A stretch of DNA of 42,558 nucleotides, taken from the NCBI GenBank assembly GCA_021810565.1, contig JAJZIM010000024.1:1-42558 (forward strand). The letters are read 5' to 3'. This document shows positions 1 to 8,658 of the stretch, piece after piece. Position numbers and translations under genes: made by a program. This stretch comes from Bacillota bacterium (lineage in GTDB: Bacteria > Bacillota > Sulfobacillia > JAJZIM01). Numbering within the stretch: the stretch's first letter is position 1; each line of letters starts with the position of its first letter. Under the pieces are notes generated by a model that saw only the letters and a list, made by a program, of their open reading frames with translations, was not told the origin of the DNA and made no database searches.

Positions 1-2
1 GG

Positions 3-557
3 AGTCCCGGGGTAAGGGAAAATATTAAGGAAGTTGCCCCGGATATAAATGTCACCGCGCCGGTGCCCCCATCTAACAATCGATGTGATTTGTTCCCCAA
101 AACGGACTTCGCTATAGATACCGAAAATCATACCGTCACCTGCCCCGCGGGAGAAACGACCAGTTACCAGCCCAAACTCCTACTGCCCAAACAGAAGGCC
201 ACCCAGGTGGTAAAGATGGACTCTGTAGCCTGCAATGCCTGCTCAATGCGGGGCCAATGCGTAAAAGGTGCAGGAGCCCGAACAATTAGGGTTAGGGCCG
301 ATGAGGCTGAAATACAAACACTACGTGCTAAACAGGAAAGTGGAGAATGGAAAGACCATTATAAGGAGCGGCCTCGAGTTGAGCATGTCAATGCGCAGCT
401 AACTCGACATTGTGGTCGCAAGGGCCGCTATTTTGGAACCCGCAAGATCCTATTTCAGGAGCGTATCTGTGCCTTCGCCTATAATCTGAAGGAGATATCT
501 AGAATCGTAGGAACTGGTTGGCCGCCAGGTGTTCGTCTAAGGCCCCAATCTGCCTAA
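3..557 (+). CDS. IS1182-type transposase, C-terminal part (cut by window start)
   Basis: The frame is open from the window edge, so the gene begins outside and only about 184 C-terminal residues are visible. The piece has features of the IS1182 / DDE_Tnp_1_6 group: an 'F.ID....TCPAG' block, a cysteine cluster (CNAC...GQC) that looks like the zinc-knuckle insert, and a final segment RPRVEHVNAQL followed by GRYFGTRK and a helix ending in YNLKEI. The Glu in RPRVEH would be the last acidic residue of the DDE triad. Whether the element is complete cannot be judged from here. The DNA is visibly less GC-rich than the region after 2486, which fits acquired DNA. The family name rests on motif memory; another DDE family is less likely. 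Confidence 0.75.
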   Translation, partial: SPGVRENIKEVAPDINVTAPVPPSNNRCDLFPKTDFAIDTENHTVTCPAGETTSYQPKLLLPKQKATQVVKMDSVACNACSMRGQCVKGAGARTIRVRADEAEIQTLRAKQESGEWKDHYKERPRVEHVNAQLTRHCGRKGRYFGTRKILFQERICAFAYNLKEISRIVGTGWPPGVRLRPQSA

Positions 558-1251
558 AACCAGAAGAAAGAGCTGAAAAGGGAAGACTAAAGGGGGAACG
601 TATGTTGCTAGACGGCCAATGTACCCCATGATCTACCAGATGCGCCTTTGCAGTAGGCCCGGATGGCTATTCAGCGATCAAGAAATCCGAGAAAATCACA
701 GGATCTCTAGGAGTGGGGCGAGATGCCGGATGGCTGGGTTAAGGGTTCAGCCATGTTCTAATATAGCGGATGGGTCAGGGATGGACCGGGAGTGAGATTG
801 GTTTTGTATGGTAGCGGCTGCGCTGTAGTGTCAGGAGGGTGGCCCTTGGTGGGCTTCAGTGTGGTTGCGTTTTCCTGTGACGCGTGTTATAGCAGTGACG
901 CCCTGGCATAGACAGAAGGTGAGCGTCGTTGCGGATGGCCGGTAGATGTCAATTGGCGAAGATAGAAGGAACGGCTGGGTAACCCTTTAGGTTGCGGAAG
1001 AATACTTGGATGGCTACCTGTGAGTAGAAGTTGGCTCCACAATCACCCCGGCGTTCTCCACAGATTTGCGCGGTTAGCAAAGGACGGCGCAGATGCTTTA
1101 CGGAAGACTTATTACTTGTGCAAGAGGTTGTTGCTATCTAAATTCCTGGAGGTATATAGGAGTGAGCGCGTGAGTTGCCGGATCGCGTGGGAATTTTGGC
1201 GGACCGCGCGGCCATCGCACCGATCGTGCTTGGGCATAAAGGAGGACGGAG
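558..1251. other. Intergenic region without a convincing gene
   Basis: About 690 bases between the transposase fragment and the glycosyltransferase gene. Short open frames exist on both strands (for example 1020-1331 +), but they lack ribosome binding sites and recognisable composition, and one runs into the real glycosyltransferase start. I see no tRNA and no clear inverted repeat marking the insertion-sequence end. It probably contains the right end of the IS and the glycosyltransferase promoter. Confidence 0.5.
1116..1144 (+). promoter_or_regulatory. Weak candidate promoter for the glycosyltransferase gene
   Basis: TTGTGC (1116-1121) and TAAATT (1139-1144) are separated by 17 bases, in an AT-rich patch about 110 bases before the ATG at 1252. 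The matches to TTGACA and TATAAT are only moderate, so this is a suggestion. Confidence 0.25.
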
Positions 1252-2454
1252 ATGAAAGTAATCTTCTTGGTTCAGGAGAATATGCCGCAGGAAACCAGCA
1301 AGGCAATTTGGCAACGATTAGGCTGCATTAGCCATGAGTATGACTCGTATCTCATCACAGGCGGCACCAAACCTTCCAATTTGCCTGACACGAAGACGGT
1401 AAAGTTGGAAGGGGTCGGGACAAGCAATGAAGGATCGATCTCTCGGCGGATCATATCAAAAATACGATACAGCTTCAGGTGTTACTATGAGTTGAGGGAT
1501 ATTGGAATAGAAAGGGGTGATATTGTTTATACATTCCAAACCTATGATCTACTATTAGGGTTTGTGTTCAAATACATCTGCGGGCTCAAGTGGGTAGTAG
1601 ATATTTTAGATCTCCCAGAATTCCAGCTAGAAGACATCAGAGCAGCTATCAAAAAAGCGCGAATAGGAAAGATAGCTATGATTGTTCTCTTCTTGGTTTT
1701 GGCCAGGCTTGGCATTAAGCATAGCAACTTAGTTATAACTGCCGCCCGAAACGAGGGCGAAGGATTTGCCCGTGTCTTATTGGAAAAATACCAGGTCAGA
1801 ATGGCCTCGATAGTTGCGATACCCAACGGCGTAGATCCTGCTCTGATTGTAGATGTGTCCACTGCGGTGCCGGAAAGAAGTAAATATGGAGGCAGATTAC
1901 GGCTGATATATATAGGAGGAGTTGGGGAGCGTCGCGGAACATTGTTTCTTCTGAATGTATTGTGTAGGATCCAACAGGAAATCCCCTCGGCCGACTTGGT
2001 TCTGGTTGGGGAGGTTGAGAGAGGATTTGCTGAGAAAGTTAGGGCATCCATGGTGTTGCTTGGTTTGGCTAAAGACGTTTTTCTTCGCGGCGAGATGAAC
2101 CATAATGATGTTATTGCTGAGCTGGACGCATCGGACGTGGGGCTATATCCGTTCCCGAGCCAGGGAGTGCATGACTATGCAATTCCTGTAAAGGTGGGTG
2201 AATATCTGGCCAGAGGGAAGCCGGTTGTCGCGACAGCACTGGAAGGCGTGAGAGGTTCTGTAGATCATGGAGTTAATGGGTTCTTGTTGCCTTATGGAGA
2301 TGTTGCAGCTTGGTCTGAGTGCATATGCAGTCTATGGAGGGATCAAGAGCGGTATCGAGAAATGGCAATTAATGCCGTCAAGAAGGCTCAAAAGATGGAA
2401 TGGAGCGCGTTGAATGAGCGAGTCTTGGCAGCTATGTCCCGTCTGAGTGAGTAG
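1252..2454 (+). CDS. GT4-family glycosyltransferase
   Basis: A 400-residue protein with the GT-B organisation of family 4 glycosyltransferases: an N-terminal acceptor domain (about 1-190) and a C-terminal nucleotide-sugar domain. Visible landmarks are IPNGVDPA near residue 190, the strand RLIYIGGVGERRG at about 215, and the ExxxxxxxP-type loop around VGLYPFP...AIPVKVGEYLARGKPVVA. It probably adds a sugar to a lipid-linked or envelope glycan at the inner face of the membrane. The start at 1252 is well supported by AAAGGAGG at 1238-1245. The gene is clearly AT-richer than the polysaccharide genes that follow, so it was probably acquired separately. Substrate cannot be told. Neighbouring rfbD suggests an O-antigen- or EPS-like polymer. 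Confidence 0.85.
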   Translation: MKVIFLVQENMPQETSKAIWQRLGCISHEYDSYLITGGTKPSNLPDTKTVKLEGVGTSNEGSISRRIISKIRYSFRCYYELRDIGIERGDIVYTFQTYDLLLGFVFKYICGLKWVVDILDLPEFQLEDIRAAIKKARIGKIAMIVLFLVLARLGIKHSNLVITAARNEGEGFARVLLEKYQVRMASIVAIPNGVDPALIVDVSTAVPERSKYGGRLRLIYIGGVGERRGTLFLLNVLCRIQQEIPSADLVLVGEVERGFAEKVRASMVLLGLAKDVFLRGEMNHNDVIAELDASDVGLYPFPSQGVHDYAIPVKVGEYLARGKPVVATALEGVRGSVDHGVNGFLLPYGDVAAWSECICSLWRDQERYREMAINAVKKAQKMEWSALNERVLAAMSRLSE

Positions 2455-2485
2455 GAGACCAGGCTGTGGTTGAGGGAGGGGTTTT

Positions 2486-3334
2486 ATGCGCATTTTGATC
2501 ACTGGGGCTGGGGGGCAACTGGGGAGGGCTGTCACCTCCCGTTTTGGCCACGGTTGCGAGGTGGCCGCCTTTCCCGAAGAGGCGCTGGACGTCACCGATG
2601 GGGCGGCTGTTTTCAGAGCCGTTCATTCTGTGCGGCCGCAGGTGGTGCTGCATCCTGCCGCCTTGACCAACGTGGACGCCTGTGAGACGGACCCCGAGGC
2701 GGCCTTCCGGGTGAATGCCCTGGGCACCCGCAATGTGGCGATGGCCTGCCTGGAGGAGGGCGCCTTGCTGGTCTACATCAGTACCGACTACGTCTTCGGC
2801 GGGGATAAGGGCGCCCCCTACACCGAGTTCGACCGGCCGGGTCCCATCAACGTCTACGGTCATTCGAAGCTGGCCGGTGAGGAGTATGTGCGGCAGATCA
2901 TTCCCCGCCACCTGATCGTGCGCACCGCTTGGCTCTACTCCGGCCGGGGCGAGATCGATTTCGTGCACACGGTGCTCAGCCTCCTGGCCACCGGACGGGA
3001 GATCGCCATGGTCGACGATCAGCACGGCTCGCCTACCTACGTGCCGCATCTGGCTGCGGCTTTGGAGGGACTGGTGCGGGAGGAGGTACTGGGCACCTAC
3101 CATCTGGCCGGCACCGGGGAGTGCTCCCGCTTCGAGTTTGCCCGGGCCATCGCGAGGCTGACCGGGCGCGACCCCGAATGCATCCGGCCCGTGCCCACTT
3201 CCGCCTTCCCGCGTCCGGCCCGGCGCCCCTGCCGCACCTCCCTGCGCTGCTATGTGGCGGAGCTGGAGGGACGCCCCCCCTTGCCTCCCTGGGAGGCAGC
3301 CCTGGAGGAAGAGCTGCGGCTTCATGTGGATTGA
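2486..3334 (+). CDS. rfbD: dTDP-4-dehydrorhamnose reductase (RmlD/RfbD)
   Basis: Last step of dTDP-L-rhamnose synthesis: NAD(P)H-dependent reduction of dTDP-4-dehydrorhamnose. At 282 residues it has the usual family length. It carries the Rossmann motif GAGGQLG at 7-13, the ALTNVDACE segment, the catalytic STDYVF with the paired YGHSK (Tyr/Lys of the SDR active site), and the WLYSG and DQHGSPTY blocks typical of RmlD. The start ATG is preceded by a GAGGG-type site. The rest of the pathway (rfbA, rfbB, rfbC) is not in this window, so rhamnose synthesis must be completed elsewhere. It stands at the head of an envelope-polysaccharide locus, so rhamnose is a likely component of that polymer. Confidence 0.93.
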   Translation: MRILITGAGGQLGRAVTSRFGHGCEVAAFPEEALDVTDGAAVFRAVHSVRPQVVLHPAALTNVDACETDPEAAFRVNALGTRNVAMACLEEGALLVYISTDYVFGGDKGAPYTEFDRPGPINVYGHSKLAGEEYVRQIIPRHLIVRTAWLYSGRGEIDFVHTVLSLLATGREIAMVDDQHGSPTYVPHLAAALEGLVREEVLGTYHLAGTGECSRFEFARAIARLTGRDPECIRPVPTSAFPRPARRPCRTSLRCYVAELEGRPPLPPWEAALEEELRLHVD

Positions 3335-3431
3335 GGTCGCTGCGGGATCGGGCGATCCGGTAGTGCATCCGCAGTACATCGGTGTTTCGGATCCAAGATC
3401 CCCGCAATCCGGGATGGGGAGGGTTGACCGA

Positions 3432-3926
3432 ATGGAGCATCGCCGCGTGACCCCAAAGGGAAGTGCCCGGCTATCCGCGGCGATAGCCGTCTACATCTGC
3501 CTGCTGCTTCTCTTGGCCCTGTTGCCCAATGGTGAAATTGCGGGCCTGGTGGCGAGTGTTCGGAGCCTGTTCCACCTCCCAGGCCATGGGGCCACGCTGG
3601 GTGAGGTGCCTTTCCCGGGGCACCTTGCCGCCGCTTCCGGGAAGGGGCTCCTGCGCAAGGCGGGGGACGTCCTGCAGTATGGGCTGCTCTGGCTGCTGCT
3701 GGTTGTGCGGCTGCGCGGCCCTCGGCGCGGCCCGGCGGCCTTCGGGGCGACCATGGCGGTCAGCGCGGTGAACGAGACCGAGCACCTTTGGGCTCCCGGC
3801 CGCGTATTCGAGCCGGGCGACGTGCTGCTGGTGGGGGCGCTGTTGTTGCCTTTCACCCTTGCCATCATGCTGTGGCCGCGTGTCGGGGGTGGGGCGAGCA
3901 AACTCGCGGGACGAGGCGAAGGATGA
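3432..3926 (+). CDS. VanZ-like membrane protein
   Basis: A 164-residue membrane protein with hydrophobic stretches at about 15-35, 75-95 and 130-150. It has a VanZ-type arrangement: a first TM ending near LLPNGE, a helix with KAGDVLQYGLLWLLL (family form 'K..H...Y..L..L'), and then NETEHLWAPGRVFEPGDVLL, resembling the VanZ end motif 'E..Q...p.R..d..D...N'. The start at 3432 follows a GGGGAGGG site; upstream in-frame Met codons have poorer context. VanZ-family proteins are membrane proteins of unclear function in Gram-positive bacteria and often sit in polysaccharide loci. The gene lies between rfbD and the polymerase-like gene, so a role in the same envelope process is plausible but unproven. 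Confidence 0.65.
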   Translation: MEHRRVTPKGSARLSAAIAVYICLLLLLALLPNGEIAGLVASVRSLFHLPGHGATLGEVPFPGHLAAASGKGLLRKAGDVLQYGLLWLLLVVRLRGPRRGPAAFGATMAVSAVNETEHLWAPGRVFEPGDVLLVGALLLPFTLAIMLWPRVGGGASKLAGRGEG

Positions 3927-4017
3927 AGCGGCGTGGGGTGCTGGATGGCCCGCGCCCAGTGCTGCCCGGAAAGCGGGTGCGGCCATGGCCCTCCCAAGGA
4001 CGCCCCAATTTCGCAGG

Positions 4018-4205
4018 ATATGCCTGACCAGATAAGTCAGCCGCAAGCTATTGTCTTCAGCAGAGGGCCCTCTCCCGCTGCTTTCGTCCTGCCATTCCGG
4101 TGCTTCCCGGTTCTTTCTTTCGCTGGTCCACGTGTGAGGCTGGTTCCGAGATCGACAAATTGCCCTGGCCCCAATGTCAGGTGGACTTATCTGGTCAGGC
4201 ATATT
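4018..4205. mobile_element. MITE-like element with perfect 21-bp terminal inverted repeats
   Basis: The 21 bases at 4018-4038 (starting ATATGCCTGACC) are the exact reverse complement of 4184-4204 (ending GGTCAGGCATAT). Immediately outside them is GCAGG at 4013-4017 and again at 4206-4210, a 5-bp direct repeat that looks like a target-site duplication. The 145-base interior has no open frame with coding character and carries a 12-bp palindrome AGAGGGCCCTCT around 4061-4072. These are the marks of a short non-autonomous transposable element. The right-hand copy of the target repeat is part of the purine-rich site before the downstream gene, so the insertion lies directly at that gene's start. 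The parent transposase family is not identified. Confidence 0.7.
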
Positions 4206-4224
4206 GCAGGAAGGGGTGTTGCCC

Positions 4225-6573
4225 TTGCCGCCGGCTGAAAAGAAGGCCCCACCGCTGATCCATGCCGACCTGCGGGTGTTCGCCGCCTGGGGTTTCTACC
4301 TGCTCCTGTTCCTGGCGCCCTTCATGCGGGGGCTGTTCTATGCCCCGGAGCAGTTCCAAACGGAGATGTTCCTCGGCGTGCTGCTGGTGTTGGCGGGGCT
4401 GGGGCTTCTGGTTCGCCGCGAGGCGATGGTCTTGGACCTCGCCGACCTGCTGGCCCTGGTTTTAGTGGGCGCCTTCCTCTTCGCCTTCCGGCAGCAGCCG
4501 GTGAACCAGGAGATGGCTATGCGCACCAGTCTGCTCATGGCCTTCGGCGTGGGCTGCTACCTGCTGGCCTCGCGGGTGCTCCTGGCGCTGCCTGGCGGGG
4601 TGGTGCGCGCCCTGTGGGCGGTCTATCTGGCGGCCTTGGGAGTGGCCGCGGTCGGCTTCTTGGGAGAGGCGAAGCTCATGCCCCTGCCCTTCACCGTGGC
4701 CAACGGGATGATGCTGTCCACTTTTCAGTACCACAACACCTTCGGCTCTTTTGTGCTCTTCGGAAGCCTGCTGGGTCTGACCCTGGCCGCCCGCCAGGGG
4801 GATGAACTGCCCCAAGCCCTCTTCCGCGCCGGCCTGGTGGCCGGAAACGTGCTCTTGTTGCTGGCCCTCCTGGCCTCCCAGTCGCGCGGGGCGTGGGTGA
4901 TGGGGGTGGTGGCCTACGCCCTCTTCTTCCTACTGGTGCGGGGAAAGGAGCGTGCCGAGGCGCTGACGGTTTTCCTCTGGACGGCAGGGGTGGTCCTGCT
5001 GCTGGGGGCGCCGGTGCTGGGCCACCTGGCGGAGGGCGACGGCAGGACCGCCCTGGGGCTTCTGCTGGGGGGGATGGTGCTGGCAGTAGGGGGTTACTTG
5101 GGCCACCGCCACCATTTCCGCCGCTGGCTGCGCGAGCGCATGGTGTCGCCGGAGGTACGCGGGGTGCTGGGCGCCTTTGCCGTGCTTTACCTGGTGGCGG
5201 TGGTGCTCGTTTTCGTCAGCTATGAGAGCGGCCTGCCCTCACCGACCTTGGGCAACCCCCTGTCTGGACCGGTGAGCGCCCGGGCAGTGAGCATAGGCCC
5301 CTCGGTGCAATCGGTGGGGGTGCGTCTGGCTTATCTCCAGGCGGCGATTCAGATCTTGCTGCACCACCCCCTAGGGGTGGGCGGTGGCGGCTTCAATGCC
5401 CTGTATCACCGCTACCAGCACGCCCTGTTCTACAGCACCCAGGCCCACGATGGCTTTATCCAGATGGGTGTGGACGGGGGCGCCGTGGCCTTGCTCTCGG
5501 TCCTGGTCTTGGTGGGGCTGATGTTCTGGAACCTGCGCCGGCTCTCCTTTGGTGGGATGCCGGCGGCCCTGCCCGGGGGGCTCACGGCGGCGGCGGGGGG
5601 GCTGGTGCTGCACGCCTTCATGGACTTCGACCTGACTTACGGCGCCATGCTGGCCCTGCTGTGGCTCCTGATCGGGCTGGCCCGTCGGCGGCTGCGTCCC
5701 TGGGTGGCTTCCCGGCTGGGACCGCTGGTGCTCCTGGCCGCGGGGGTGCTCCTCTTCTGGCCCGCCTACAACTTCTACTCAGCCGGCGTGGTCGGGGCGC
5801 AAGGTGCCCAGGCGATGCAGCAGCGCCGGTACGGCACTGCCCTGGTGCTATACGCCCACGCGATCCGCCGCAACCCTTACCAGCCCACCTACCGCGCGGA
5901 CCAGGCGGAGATGGAGGCGGCATTGGGCCGGGCCGTGGGCAACCGGACGATGGAGCGGGATGCGGCCGGGGCCATGCAGACCGCCCTTTCCCTTGCCCCC
6001 TACGACATCTCGCTGACCATGCGGGGCGTCCAGGTCTATCTCACGGACGGAGACTGGGCTCGGGCGGTGCGGGCTGCCCGTTCCCTGGTGGCCATGGACC
6101 CGCTGGAGCCGGCAGGCTATGAGGAACTGGGCCACACACTGATCGTGGCCGCCGCCGGGGAGCTGCGCCAGGGCCGGCCAACCCAGGCCGAGAAGTACCT
6201 GCAGGAGGCGCAGCGTCTGCCCGCCCGGGTGGCGGTCGCCGACCGGCGGATAGACCCCGCCGTGGCGGCGGCCGTGGGGGCGCCGCCCTCCGTCATGGTG
6301 GATGCCCAGGTGCCTTTGGCCCAAGCCCAGGCGAGCTACCTGGAACAGCGGTTCCCGCAGGCGAAGCAGGAATTCTCACGCATTTTGTCAAAACATCCGG
6401 GGGGGAGAATCGAGGACGACACAGAACTGTGGCTGGCCGCGGACGAGATGCACCTGGGGGAGAAGGCCGCCGCGGGGCGACAGCTGCAAGTATTGCAGCG
6501 GCAGTCGCCGGCGGTGGCGGGGGAGTTCAGCGAGGTGTTGCAGTTGGGTGGCTTGTTGAAAGGGGTGCGCTGA
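4225..6573 (+). CDS. O-antigen ligase/polymerase-like membrane protein with C-terminal TPR region
   Basis: About 780 residues. The first two thirds hold roughly a dozen hydrophobic segments. A large loop contains the family-typical stretch HHPLGVGGGGFNALY...YSTQAHDGFIQMGVDGG, as in O-antigen ligase/Wzy proteins, where a conserved His-containing periplasmic loop is essential. The last ~240 residues are soluble and helical with TPR-like pairs (YGTALVLYAHAIRRNPYQP, then LVAMDPLEPAGYEELGH). It probably polymerises or transfers lipid-linked polysaccharide. The frame is open back to 4174, but that part lies inside the MITE-like element. TTG at 4219 or 4225 after AGGAAGGGG (4208-4216) is the more likely start. 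It is followed immediately by the Wzz-like gene. Confidence 0.8.
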   Translation: MPPAEKKAPPLIHADLRVFAAWGFYLLLFLAPFMRGLFYAPEQFQTEMFLGVLLVLAGLGLLVRREAMVLDLADLLALVLVGAFLFAFRQQPVNQEMAMRTSLLMAFGVGCYLLASRVLLALPGGVVRALWAVYLAALGVAAVGFLGEAKLMPLPFTVANGMMLSTFQYHNTFGSFVLFGSLLGLTLAARQGDELPQALFRAGLVAGNVLLLLALLASQSRGAWVMGVVAYALFFLLVRGKERAEALTVFLWTAGVVLLLGAPVLGHLAEGDGRTALGLLLGGMVLAVGGYLGHRHHFRRWLRERMVSPEVRGVLGAFAVLYLVAVVLVFVSYESGLPSPTLGNPLSGPVSARAVSIGPSVQSVGVRLAYLQAAIQILLHHPLGVGGGGFNALYHRYQHALFYSTQAHDGFIQMGVDGGAVALLSVLVLVGLMFWNLRRLSFGGMPAALPGGLTAAAGGLVLHAFMDFDLTYGAMLALLWLLIGLARRRLRPWVASRLGPLVLLAAGVLLFWPAYNFYSAGVVGAQGAQAMQQRRYGTALVLYAHAIRRNPYQPTYRADQAEMEAALGRAVGNRTMERDAAGAMQTALSLAPYDISLTMRGVQVYLTDGDWARAVRAARSLVAMDPLEPAGYEELGHTLIVAAAGELRQGRPTQAEKYLQEAQRLPARVAVADRRIDPAVAAAVGAPPSVMVDAQVPLAQAQASYLEQRFPQAKQEFSRILSKHPGGRIEDDTELWLAADEMHLGEKAAAGRQLQVLQRQSPAVAGEFSEVLQLGGLLKGVR

Positions 6574-6574
6574 G

Positions 6575-7858
6575 TTGGAGGAGAAATCCCGGCTGGGTTC
6601 CGTGATGCCGGAGGTGGACCTGAAGCACTACCTGGCGGTGCTGGGCAAGTGGAAGTGGATCATCGTCGGCATCACGGCCGTGGCGGTGGTGAGTGCCGGG
6701 TTGCTCAGCAAATTCATGCTGCCCAAGGTATATGAGTCCACGGCCGAGGTGATGGTCAGCGCCAGCAACGGACAGCAGCCCCAGGTGATCAACCAGAACG
6801 GTCTGGCCGAGGTTCTCGGCAACCTTTCCGGTCTGCCCCAGCCCACGGTGGACACCTATGCGGGGGAGATGACCGGCAATGCCATCCTCTCCCAGGTGGC
6901 CAAGCAGGTGCCGGCCCCGCCGGGGGGCCTGCCCTACACTTCCGCCCAGCTCAGGCGGATGGTCAAGGTGACCGTGGTGCCGGGCAACAATCAGCAGAAC
7001 ACCAACCTGATCCAGGTGCAGGCCTCCAACACCGACCCGAAGCGGGCGGCCCTCATCGCCAACACCGTGGTGGCCGACTTCATCCAATTCATCAGCCAGC
7101 AGAACAAGTCCCAGATGTCCGGCTCGGTTAGCTTTCTGCAGGCCCAGGCCAAGGTCATCGGGGGTAAGCTGGCCGCGGCCAATCAGCAGTTGAGCGTCCT
7201 GCAGGCATCCTCCGATGTGACCCAACTGCAAAGCGAACTCGCCGCCAAGGACAAGTCCCTGAGCGGGTTGGAAGACAGCCTCCAGGGGGCCCAGGTCAGT
7301 TTGGCCGAGCAGCAGGCGGCGGTGACCTACCTGCAGCAGAAGCTGGCGTCCCTCTCGGCGGATCACTCCGCCGCAAGCCAGAGCCTGCAGGCCACGGTGC
7401 AGCAGGATCTGGTCGGAGCCCAGTCCCAGGCAGCCCAGTCCCAGGCGGAGGTGAGTGTGCTGGGGAGCCAGGTGGGCGCGACCAAGACCGACATCGCCGG
7501 CCTCCAGCAGCAGTTGGCGGCGGCAAACCTGAAGCAGCAGGACCTACAGAACGAGATTACCATACTGGGCGGCACCTATCATACTCTGAAGGGCAAGGAG
7601 ACCGACGCCCAGGTGGCCGAGGCCGCAAACCTGGGGGACGCGACGGTCAGTGTGGTGTCCAAGGCGCTGCCGCCCACCAGCCCCTCCGAGCCGAAGTCCT
7701 CCCGCAATGTGGCGGTGGCCGGGATGCTGGGGCTGCTGGTGTCCGTCGCCTTGGTCTTCCTGCTGGAGTATCTGGACAGCACGGTCAAGACTCCGGAGGA
7801 TGTGGAGCGCCTGGTGGGCCTGAGCACGTTGGGGGTGATCCCGCACCACCAAGGGTAG
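6575..7858 (+). CDS. Wzz-like polysaccharide co-polymerase / BY-kinase adaptor
   Basis: 427 residues with the classic Wzz plan: a short N-terminal cytoplasmic part (MPEVDLKHYLAVL), a first TM helix at about 30-50 (WIIVGITAVAVVSAGLL), a large external region rich in predicted coiled coil (Gln/Ala/Leu-rich, about 180-340), and a second TM at about 375-395 before EYLDSTVKTPEDVERLVGLSTLGVIP. That last stretch is typical of proteins that activate a separate BY-kinase. It regulates chain length and export of the polymer. The gene starts one base after the previous stop; TTG at 6575 is the assumed start, with ATG 6605 as an alternative. It is co-transcribed with the upstream polymerase-like gene and followed by the kinase and phosphatase genes. 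Confidence 0.85.
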   Translation: MEEKSRLGSVMPEVDLKHYLAVLGKWKWIIVGITAVAVVSAGLLSKFMLPKVYESTAEVMVSASNGQQPQVINQNGLAEVLGNLSGLPQPTVDTYAGEMTGNAILSQVAKQVPAPPGGLPYTSAQLRRMVKVTVVPGNNQQNTNLIQVQASNTDPKRAALIANTVVADFIQFISQQNKSQMSGSVSFLQAQAKVIGGKLAAANQQLSVLQASSDVTQLQSELAAKDKSLSGLEDSLQGAQVSLAEQQAAVTYLQQKLASLSADHSAASQSLQATVQQDLVGAQSQAAQSQAEVSVLGSQVGATKTDIAGLQQQLAAANLKQQDLQNEITILGGTYHTLKGKETDAQVAEAANLGDATVSVVSKALPPTSPSEPKSSRNVAVAGMLGLLVSVALVFLLEYLDSTVKTPEDVERLVGLSTLGVIPHHQG

Positions 7859-7953
7859 CGCTGGGTGGCGGGAGGCCGCAGGGTTCCGATGACGGGGGCA
7901 AGCGCTGAAAGGGGGCAAACCGGACCGTCCTCCGGGGGACGGCCGGAAGAAGA

Positions 7954-8658
7954 ATGGCGGTGCAGGAGATGAAGGGGTACAACCCCTACCTCGTCGTTTT
8001 GGAGCGGCCGCAGTCCGTCATGTCGGAGGCTTTTCGTTCGGCCCGAACCAGCCTGCAGTTCGCCCTGCGGGGGCAGGAAGTCAAGACCATACTGGTGACC
8101 AGCTCCGTGACCGAGGAGGGGAAGACCACCGCGGCGGTGAGCCTGGCCATCACCCTGGCCCAGTCCGGCAGCCGGGTGGTGCTGGTGGACTGCGACCTGC
8201 GGCGGCCGAGCCTGCACAAGATCTTTGGGTTGCCGGGGAGGATGGGCGTGTCCCATCTGCTAACCCAGGACTTGGATCCAGGGGAAGTTGCCCAGACCAC
8301 CGAGTTGGAAGGGCTCAAGGTCATTGTGGCTGGCCCCCGCCTGCCAAACCCGGCGGAAATGCTGGGCCAGGACCGCATGCACCGGATCCTGGAACGGCTT
8401 GAGGAGCAGGCGGACCTGGTGGTCCTGGACTCCTCGCCGGTGCTGGCGGTGACCGACCCGGTGGTCCTGGCGGCCAAGGTAGACGCGGTGGTGCTGGTGG
8501 CCCGCTTTGGCGTCACCCGCAACGAGGCCCTGCGGGAAACCCACAAGCGCCTGGATCAGGCCGGAGCCCGCATCTTGGGCGTACTCATCAATAACATGCA
8601 GGCCCGGGAGGGCGGCTACTACGCCTACTACAACTACGAGTACAAACCCCGGGAATGA
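7954..8658 (+). CDS. Bacterial tyrosine kinase (BY-kinase, CpsD/CapB type)
   Basis: 234 residues, the length of a stand-alone Gram-positive BY-kinase catalytic domain. It shows the P-loop (SSVTEEGKTT, about 50-59), the Walker A' block VVLVDCDLRRPSLHK, and the Walker B strand LVVLDSSPV. It ends in a tyrosine cluster (GGYYAYYNYEYKPRE), the usual autophosphorylation tail. The kinase works with the membrane adaptor encoded just upstream, and phosphorylation cycles of the Tyr cluster control polymer synthesis. The gene is separated by 95 bases containing a small hairpin (CCGTCC...GGACGG, about 7936-7953) and overlaps the phosphatase gene by four bases (ATGA), showing translational coupling. Confidence 0.9.
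   Translation: MAVQEMKGYNPYLVVLERPQSVMSEAFRSARTSLQFALRGQEVKTILVTSSVTEEGKTTAAVSLAITLAQSGSRVVLVDCDLRRPSLHKIFGLPGRMGVSHLLTQDLDPGEVAQTTELEGLKVIVAGPRLPNPAEMLGQDRMHRILERLEEQADLVVLDSSPVLAVTDPVVLAAKVDAVVLVARFGVTRNEALRETHKRLDQAGARILGVLINNMQAREGGYYAYYNYEYKPRE

Noticed and set aside
1020-1331. 103-codon frame before the glycosyltransferase
   Set aside because: Runs into the glycosyltransferase in another frame, lacks a ribosome binding site and has no recognisable features.
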